Made by a program: the position numbers and the translations under genes. The notes beneath the pieces were generated by a model that was not told the DNA's origin, made no database searches, and worked only from the letters and a program-made list of their open reading frames with translations. From assembly GCA_905479025.1 (NCBI GenBank), contig CAJQKX010000221.1:1-8346 (forward strand): 8,346 nt of DNA. The letters are read 5' to 3'. Source of the stretch: an uncultured Paraglaciecola sp. (lineage in GTDB: Bacteria > Pseudomonadota > Gammaproteobacteria > Enterobacterales > Alteromonadaceae). This document shows positions 1-4,354 of the stretch, one piece after another (position 1 is the first letter of the stretch; each line of letters starts with the position of its first letter).

Positions 1-476
1 GCCCTTCATTGCAGCATTTAACATGTAATATGTTATGTGAAAAAATGGGCAAAAGTAAGTACGACAGTTATTACAAATTTACTTTTATCAGAAATCCTTG
101 GGCGAGAATATTAAGCACTTATTTTTGGCGCCAAACATTGCCCAAGAAAAGACCGATACTTCCATTTAATGATTTTATTAATGTTGTTAGAGATACAGTT
201 GAGAATAATTCGTATTATGAGCAAGAGTTTGGTGATCATTTTATTCCCCAAATTGAATACACAACAGATGTGGATGACATTTATAAGTATGAGAATTTCA
301 GTTCGGAGATCAACACAATATCTTCAAAATTAAATATTCCAATCTCGAGAATTCCCTCAAAAAATTTAAAGCATTATGATCATTACTGGGATTTTTATGA
401 TGTGAGAAACCGTAATATTATTAACAATCTTTACCATGAAGAAATTGAAAGGTTTGGGTATAAATTTGGCTCATAA
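1..476 (+). CDS. Sulfotransferase family protein, 3' part (5' end outside window)
   Basis: This is the C-terminal part of a PAPS-dependent sulfotransferase of the Sulfotransfer_2 type, which moves sulfate from PAPS to a glycan or other acceptor. Bases 84-122 encode FIRNPWARILSTY, the classic 3'-phosphate-binding motif with its conserved Arg and Ser. The stretch before it (HLTCNMLCEKM) fits the family region just upstream of that motif. The reading frame is open to base 1. A TTG at 9 could be read as a start, but the N-terminal 5'-phosphosulfate loop (PKTGGTS-like) is missing from the window, so the true start lies further left. The gene ends with TAA at 474-476, shortly before a degraded transposase. 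Its AT-rich composition matches the right-hand glycosyltransferase genes, so it probably belongs to the same polysaccharide locus. The family is fairly sure; the acceptor is unknown. Confidence 0.8.
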   Translation, partial: PSLQHLTCNMLCEKMGKSKYDSYYKFTFIRNPWARILSTYFWRQTLPKKRPILPFNDFINVVRDTVENNSYYEQEFGDHFIPQIEYTTDVDDIYKYENFSSEINTISSKLNIPISRIPSKNLKHYDHYWDFYDVRNRNIINNLYHEEIERFGYKFGS

Positions 477-504
477 ATGAAGGTAATTAGAAACCCCAAA
501 TAAT

Positions 505-750
505 AAAGCATATATGAGTAAGACAAAAAACGGACGAGTTAGATATGAGCTAAAACCCCTTTGTTGTGATGGCACTTCACACGTATTCTTCACTCTCATC
601 GGCAAACTCGCCGCGCTAGTAACACCACCGAGACTGAATATCATTCGCTTTTATGGTGTGTTTTCCCCTCATAGTAACCTTAGAGGGGCAAGCACACCAC
701 ATCACGCAATGGGTATGGGTTCAGACCGGAACTATTGATTCGATTTGGGG
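505..750 (+). pseudogene. IS91-family transposase remnant, C-terminal region
   Basis: This is a decayed piece of a rolling-circle (IS91-family, Y2-type) transposase. The open stretch from 514 to 738 encodes KNGRVRYELK, DGTSHVFF, KLAALVTPPRLN and RFYGVFSPHSNLR in order. These are the conserved blocks near the C-terminus of IS91 transposases (typically VRYxLK, DGTTHV, LAALVPxPR, RxHGVFAPxSxxR). About four residues expected between HVFF and KLAALV are missing. After SNLR the sequence jumps toward a WVQ-like motif in another frame (about 710-750), so there are deletions and a frameshift. The catalytic tyrosines and the zinc-finger N-terminus are absent. The ATG at 514 is not a real start. No element ends are recognisable. 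The fragment begins about 30 bases after the sulfotransferase stop. Confidence 0.75.
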
Positions 751-875
751 TAGTGTTTATTAAACCTATACAGGTGTAATCATATTGTTTTGATGGCAAG
801 CCGATGAGTCAATTATTTTTACCTAAAGCAATACAGGAAATCATCAGCATATATAGCTATAGCAGGATTATGTTA

Positions 876-1103
876 TTAACCTTTGGCTACACACTTTACT
901 TTTCTCTTTTCGGCATTCTTTAATTTTTTTTCAAAGCCTTCTTTTCCTTTGTATTTAGCAAGTTGCTTATCTATTTTAGCGCATGATTGTTCAGTAGGTG
1001 CCCATTTGCCTTTTTTACTTTTCTTTTTAGCCTCACCTTCTCCAGCAAATGTTAACGATGAAACAGATAATAACAGGGCAACTAGCGCAATTTTTTTATA
1101 CAT
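876..1103 (-). CDS. Small lysine-rich exported protein, unknown function
   Basis: This is a 75-residue protein I do not recognise. Residues 1-20 form a clear Sec signal peptide: KK near the start, a hydrophobic core, then SSLTFA before the likely cleavage after Ala20. The mature part is about 55 residues, rich in Lys and strongly basic (KKKSKKGKW near its start). It has two cysteines (C41 and C71) that could form a disulfide in the periplasm. The last two thirds look alpha-helical and charged. The start is supported by an AGAGAA ribosome-binding site (1112-1117 on the + strand) eight bases before the ATG. The ORF on the opposite strand is a shadow. The gene lies alone between two transposase remnants, so nothing in the context hints at function. 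It may be an original resident or cargo. That it is a real gene is likely; its role is open. Confidence 0.75.
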   Translation of the reverse strand: MYKKIALVALLLSVSSLTFAGEGEAKKKSKKGKWAPTEQSCAKIDKQLAKYKGKEGFEKKLKNAEKRKVKCVAKG

Positions 1104-1498
1104 AATATTTTTTCTCTAATGAGTTAAATGGTGATTTGAAAACCTATATATCTGCAAATCTGTATCAGTATATATTAGTAGCAATTTCAACGAATAATAT
1201 TACAAGACTTAAATGTAAACCGGATAATTTACCAACCTTTACAAACATTATGATTACCACAGCGAAATTTATTATGCCACCCATAATAACGACAATCTAC
1301 AATCACTCAATTATAATTAAATTTTGAGCATCAAAAATAGCCTAATAACTACGTGATGTTATCTTAGTGTCAGGTTTATCAATAACAATCGCTTGCACAT
1401 TTTATATTACCTTTATTTGGATGTACTCAAGCCTGCGACTCCGCCATTTTTTGTATTCAGGTGTCTGAGTATCTTTTAGATCACCAATGGATGTGCTT
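1104..1498. other. Gene-poor AT-rich spacer
   Basis: About 395 bases without a convincing gene. The first part is very AT-rich and holds the upstream region of the small exported protein gene on the - strand; I could not find a well-spaced -35/-10 pair there. A 63-codon + strand reading frame (1136-1327) starts with TTG, has no ribosome-binding site and a low-complexity composition, and is not believed. The right end (about 1400-1490, - strand) holds a short open stretch reading DTQTPEYKKWRSRRLEY that looks codon-like. It may be debris of another gene next to the transposase relic, but I cannot assign it. Confidence 0.5.
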
Positions 1499-1518
1499 CA
1501 TGAAAATGGATATTTAAA

Positions 1519-1594
1519 TGACTTCGGGCGTCCTGTCCTTCACCCCTGAGGAGCAGGCCTCCGGCAGTTCAAAATCGCTCCCGCGGTTTTGTCA
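1519..1594. repeat. 76-base hairpin-rich element with TGAC/GTCA ends
   Basis: This segment separates two halves of a conserved transposase block (RFGSAL and LNIHFH), so it is most simply an insertion. It starts with TGAC and ends with GTCA, its reverse complement. Inside are two stem-loops. One pairs 1570-1578 with 1583-1591 (nine pairs including one G-U, four-base loop). The other pairs CCTGTCCT near 1532-1539 with AGGAGCAGG near 1549-1557, with one bulge. It is more GC-rich than its flanks. Read on the transposase strand it adds about 24 codons without shifting frame but contains one TGA. It resembles REP-like or Rickettsia-type palindromic elements or a minimal MITE; its family is not identified. 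Confidence 0.55.
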
Positions 1595-1601
1595 GCGCTG
1601 A
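1592..1601. repeat. 10-base perfect palindrome at the element edge
   Basis: TCAGCGCTGA is a perfect ten-base palindrome spanning the right border of the 76-base element and the transposase codons for Ser-Ala-Leu. Half is probably fortuitous, because the GSAL codons supply GCTCAGCGCT. It may instead reflect the insertion site chosen by the element. Confidence 0.4.
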
Positions 1602-1726
1602 GCCGAATCGTTGGATTAATGTTACCGCTCCCGTTTGTGCCGTCTTTTTGTTGTAGCCTGCTTTTTTAGTGATATGTTTAGCAAGTGTGCGATAGACAAT
1701 AATAGCCAGAGTCTTGAACCGATGTA

Positions 1727-2668
1727 TTAGTTGATAGTTGAAATTGGATGTGACAGCGCAAGTGCATCCATCGAAGCCAAAAAATCTCTCACGCTGACAG
1801 GGCCGTGCTCGATGGGTTGGTGAAGTACGTTATGATGAAGCCCCATTGCTGCAGATAAGTTCGGGAAAAAGTACGGAACTAATTGGGACCCAATATGCCG
1901 GTTTGACAAGATCTCTACAACATTTGCACCCTTGCGCGCCCAAAGCAGGTTGGCCAATGCAGCGCCATGTTGCGCAACAATGATATCAGCCATGGAAAAC
2001 AGGGCCATCTGAGATGCCAAGCTTCGCCCTTCAAGCGTAACCGATGCCACTGAAGTGAACCGGCTACGCGCTAATTCGGCCAACTTGACTATGTTTTCAA
2101 CCGAACGTCTTTCGGAGCCCCCGCCCTTCACTTCACAGTCTTCGGATTTATAGAAGGGGTCTGGTGGCAATCGGTCGATGATCAAAATCCTCGGCCCATC
2201 TCCTTTAAACATAGGCTCCAACGATACCCGCTCTGCCGCGATTTCGACGGCTAGTCGATCAAATAACTTAGCCCGCACTTCTGAAAAAACTTCGCGATCA
2301 TATTCAGCAGGCGTGTCGTAGCCCGACACAGTTACATAATCCAACCGATGTCCAGTCCGACATAGATCGTCAGTGTTTTCCTTTAGCGACGAGTGTGTCG
2401 ATAGGGGAAGTATGCACAGTCCCTCAAGTTTGAGCGCATTTAGGATAGGGTCCATCACTGCACAGCTGCGCACATAGATCGGCCGCCCAGCTGCTTTCGC
2501 TACGACTTCGGGCCAGATATGAATTAACGGCACTACGAAACCCATCATGAAGTGATAGTAGTGTTGTACCGAACCAAGATGGTTCACCACGCTCAGGTGC
2601 ACTCCGTCAAAATTCGGTTCTTTGAAAAGACTAGGCCGAGTTAGAAAACGGCGAACTGACGCTAGCAT
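1727..2668 (-). CDS. GT61 (DUF563) family glycosyltransferase, acquired
   Basis: This 313-residue cytoplasmic protein of the glycosyltransferase 61 / DUF563 family would transfer a sugar from a nucleotide donor onto a glycan. YYHF at 37-40 (family NWYHF-like motif near the N-terminus), RILIIDR at 160-166, RRSVEN at 187-192, and the signature AQHGAALANLLWA at 232-244 followed by VVEI at 250-253 are all present. No signal peptide or membrane segment is evident. The start is supported by AGAGG seven bases before the ATG. Eleven bases upstream ends a UDP-glucuronate decarboxylase stub, so the donor in the source cluster could have been UDP-glucuronate or UDP-xylose; that is inference. GC content is far above that of the neighbours, which points to horizontal transfer. 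The last few residues (ISTIN) run into an IS91 transposase remnant, so the C-terminus may be chimeric. With its original upstream gene truncated, its expression is uncertain. Confidence 0.8.
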   Translation of the reverse strand: MLASVRRFLTRPSLFKEPNFDGVHLSVVNHLGSVQHYYHFMMGFVVPLIHIWPEVVAKAAGRPIYVRSCAVMDPILNALKLEGLCILPLSTHSSLKENTDDLCRTGHRLDYVTVSGYDTPAEYDREVFSEVRAKLFDRLAVEIAAERVSLEPMFKGDGPRILIIDRLPPDPFYKSEDCEVKGGGSERRSVENIVKLAELARSRFTSVASVTLEGRSLASQMALFSMADIIVAQHGAALANLLWARKGANVVEILSNRHIGSQLVPYFFPNLSAAMGLHHNVLHQPIEHGPVSVRDFLASMDALALSHPISTIN

Positions 2669-2679
2669 TTTATGACCTC

Positions 2680-2883
2680 TTAAACGTTAGCTCTCGCCCC
2701 GGTATCTTGTTCAGCAGCAACAGTCAAACGACCCCGATAATAGGTGATCGTCCGATCCAGCCCCTTTTCGAGAGACACGTGCGGTTCCCAGTCAAGAATT
2801 TCGCGGACCAACGAAATGTCAGGCAATCGTTGCTGATGATCGTCTTTTGGGAGAGTACGAAAGACAATTTTGGATTGCGATGA
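2680..2883 (-). pseudogene. UDP-glucuronate decarboxylase (UDP-xylose synthase)-like C-terminal stub
   Basis: Only the end of an NAD-dependent epimerase/dehydratase-type sugar-nucleotide enzyme remains. SKIVFRTLP, DDHQQRLPDISL, ILDWEPHVSLEKGL and RTITYYRG match in order the C-terminal blocks of UDP-glucuronate decarboxylases (SKSKIVFRPLP, DDPxxRxPDISxA, LLGWxPxxxLxEGL, TIxYFR). The family is normally over 300 residues. The Rossmann nucleotide-binding GxxGxxG loop and the catalytic Tyr-Lys are all missing. A frame can be opened from an ATG at 2928, but its first ~16 codons are AT-rich flanking sequence unrelated to the family, so this is not a functional short protein. Homology and the change in base composition both break near 2877-2883, which is the deletion or insertion junction. 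In the source organism this gene probably preceded the GT61 gene in one operon. Confidence 0.8.
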
Positions 2884-2898
2884 GTATAAGTAAAATAA

Positions 2899-3075
2899 AA
2901 CGTCATTTTTTCTAAAATCAAAATACATGATGCCTTATATTTTCAATATTGGCATCTATTTTATATTCTTAAAGGAGTGAAAGCCGGCTATTTTTCGTCA
3001 ATTAATCAACTGTTTTCACATAATTTAGAACAAGCGCTTCCCGTAGCTGATTTTTTACTTGCGCTAGTGTGATAA
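2899..3075 (+). other. Short open stretch, possible gene debris between divergent genes
   Basis: Between the foreign block and the next gene, one + strand frame stays open from 2899 to a TGA at about 3070. It includes a GTG preceded by an AAAGGA-like sequence (2972-2979) and reads GVKAGYFSSINQLFSHNLEQ onward to ADFLLALV. The second half has a protein-like residue mix, while the first half is AT-rich and odd. I cannot match it to a family. It could be the tail of a gene destroyed when the GC-rich block arrived, or chance. Confidence 0.25.
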
Positions 3076-3084
3076 ACATTTATT

Positions 3085-3111
3085 TTGACATAGTTTATAC
3101 GTGAATAATTT
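3085..3111 (+). promoter_or_regulatory. Candidate sigma-70-type promoter for the GT61-like gene
   Basis: A consensus TTGACA lies at 3085-3090. The best -10-like match is TAATTT at 3106-3111 with a short 15-base gap; alternatively TG then ATAATT (3102-3110) could act as an extended -10. This is about 55 bases before the ATG at 3167. The -35 is perfect but the spacing and -10 are poor. Confidence 0.3.
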
Positions 3112-3157
3112 TTTTGCTTAGTAAGGCTAAAAAGTTCCAAAGCCATTTTATAAATAT

Positions 3158-3161
3158 GGAG
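3158..3161 (+). promoter_or_regulatory. Ribosome-binding site for the GT61-like gene
   Basis: GGAG lies five bases before the ATG at 3167 and fixes this start, in a region where no other upstream in-frame start is attractive. Confidence 0.6.
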
Positions 3162-3166
3162 TATTA

Positions 3167-4216
3167 ATGAAAATATTTAATCGAACGAATGCGTTAATCG
3201 TTCCTGCGGTAAATGATTTTAAAGGAAATGGTTTTATTCATGGGTTAACTGAAGATAGCTGTGAAGGTATCGATAATTCAAATCTTGAATTGTTTAGAGA
3301 TGGTCTTTCGCTGCTAAGTAAAGCTCCCAGAGATCAGTACCTGCAAGAAAATACTGTGCAAAAATTACCGGGGCGATATTTATATTGTGGTGTTCTTCCT
3401 ACTCATTTTGGTCATTTGTTGTCAGAAGGTTGTCATCGTTTTTGGGCATATCAGCAAGTAAAAGATGTTATTGATGGGGTGATTATCTTACCTGATACCG
3501 AAAATAAAATGTTAGGTAAGGCCGCAGCACTTATTCAATATTTTAATATTCCCAAAAAAATGATTAAATCAATTTATGGGTTAACTGAAGTTGAAGAGTT
3601 ATTTATTCCTGAGCCTGCATGTCAGTTAGGGGCCACCACTTATTTAGATTACAGCCGTAAGTTAAAAGAAGTGACTAACTTTAATACTTTAAACGTGTCG
3701 AATAAGCCTGAAAAGCTGTTTATTTCTCGTCGACAGTTTAAATCTGTTGGTCGGGTTGCTGGCTTTGATGCAGTGGCAAAAATATTTGAAAAAAATGGCT
3801 TTGTGGAATTTCTTCCTGAAAAATTCTCATTAGAAGAGCAATTGTCACACTTAAAAGCGGCCAAAGTGATTGTTTGGGAAGAAGGCAGTGCCATACATCT
3901 TTTGGATATACTGCCTAAATTGCGGGCTAAGATGTTGTAAATTCGTCGTCGACCTGATTATGGCGAGTTTGACTCGATTGTAAAAAGCAAAGCCGATGAA
4001 TTTGAAATATATAATAATGTCGACTTTCTAGACATTGATGCCCCTCCTCACAATAAAATGAGTAGGTTGTGCTGTATAGACAGTTTTTTTAATTTTTTAT
4101 CAGATCATAAAATTTGTGTTGATCATATTGATATGCTCTCATTCTTACGAGAAGAGTCATTTGATATTCAAAGCCAATACGCTAAAAATTTGAATTTAAA
4201 GGTTTCAGTAAGATAA
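3167..4216 (+). pseudogene. GT61-like glycosyltransferase split by an in-frame stop
   Basis: The first open segment (3167-3940, 257 residues) looks like a DUF563/GT61-type capsular glycosyltransferase: HFGHLLSE at 80-87 (family HFxHxxxE/D region), KLFISRRQ at 183-190, and KVIVWEEGSAIHLL at about 233-246, where EEGSAIH replaces the usual GAxLxN signature. It stops at TAA 3938-3940. The same frame then stays open for 91 codons, starting IRRRPDYGEFD and ending at TAA 4214-4216. LPKLRAKML-(stop)-IRRRP reads like one continuous beta-strand segment, so the complete gene would be about 349 codons, a normal family length. A single TTA to TAA change would explain it; a sequencing error or readthrough cannot be excluded. 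The second segment has no ribosome-binding site of its own. Composition matches the downstream GT2 gene, so this is the native GT61-like gene and is probably inactive. Confidence 0.72.
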
Positions 4217-4344
4217 CATCGAGGCGATAATAGCTCTTTTATTTTAGGCTTGTTAGCTTGAATACACGATATGATTCAGAAAGCCGTTAACTTTTATTAT
4301 CATGGGCAAATTTTCAGGAATTTTTAATGACGCAAATTTTCACC

Positions 4345-4349
4345 AAGGA
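4345..4349 (+). promoter_or_regulatory. Ribosome-binding site for the tandem GT2 gene
   Basis: AAGGA lies five bases before the ATG at 4355. The upstream ATG at 4327 opens only a 12-codon frame, so 4355 is the start. The 138 bases between the pseudogene end and this site show only a weak TATGAT (4270-4275) without a good -35. Confidence 0.6.
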
Positions 4350-4354
4350 TTGTT

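Larger units (their letters stand above)
1499..1740 (-). pseudogene. IS91-family transposase remnant, central region, interrupted by a small element
   Basis: Read on the - strand, bases 1740 to about 1595 encode LAIIVYRTLAKHITKKAG, then KTAQTGAVTLIQRFGSAL. The frame resumes after an insertion as LNIHFH (1499-1518). TGAVTLIQRFGSALNLNIHFH is the hallmark central block of IS91-family transposases, and it contains the HxH metal-binding motif of this rolling-circle nuclease family. The relic is cut off immediately after the HFH, and nothing equivalent to the following LDGVY block is seen. It lies in the opposite orientation to the C-terminal remnant at 505-750, so the two are not simply halves of one gene broken in place. 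Its upper end appears to overlap the last codons of the GT61 gene, marking a recombination junction. A TGA stop sits inside the inserted segment. Confidence 0.72.

Noticed and set aside
514..738. A 74-codon reading frame as an independent small gene
   Set aside because: Its residues match the internal C-terminal blocks of IS91 transposases, it lacks a ribosome-binding site, and the start is only the first ATG in the relic.
804..922. A 39-codon + strand frame starting MSQLFLPKAIQEI
   Set aside because: The first residues look protein-like and could be the start of another transposase, but I cannot match it and the second half is antisense to the exported gene.
883..1119. A + strand 78-codon frame opposite the small exported gene
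   Set aside because: It is the antisense of a gene with a signal peptide and ribosome-binding site; its Phe-rich composition is the mirror of the Lys-rich protein.
1136..1327. A 63-codon + strand frame starting at TTG
   Set aside because: No ribosome-binding site, low-complexity AT-driven composition, no recognisable motif.
1404..1490. A short - strand open stretch with PEYKKWRSRRLEY
   Set aside because: It looks like coding debris, but it has no start, no family match I can name, and is under 30 codons.
1560..1625. Possible integron attC site or group II intron end
   Set aside because: GTTGGAT and hairpins drew attention, but no paired core sites or intron domain V were found, and the conserved transposase codons explain the right-hand part.
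2724..2921. A second - strand frame of 65 codons over the decarboxylase stub
   Set aside because: It is an out-of-frame shadow of the stub, which carries the recognisable protein motifs.
3649..3894. An 81-codon - strand frame inside the GT61-like gene
   Set aside because: It is antisense to a region with clear GT61-type motifs and has no start signals.
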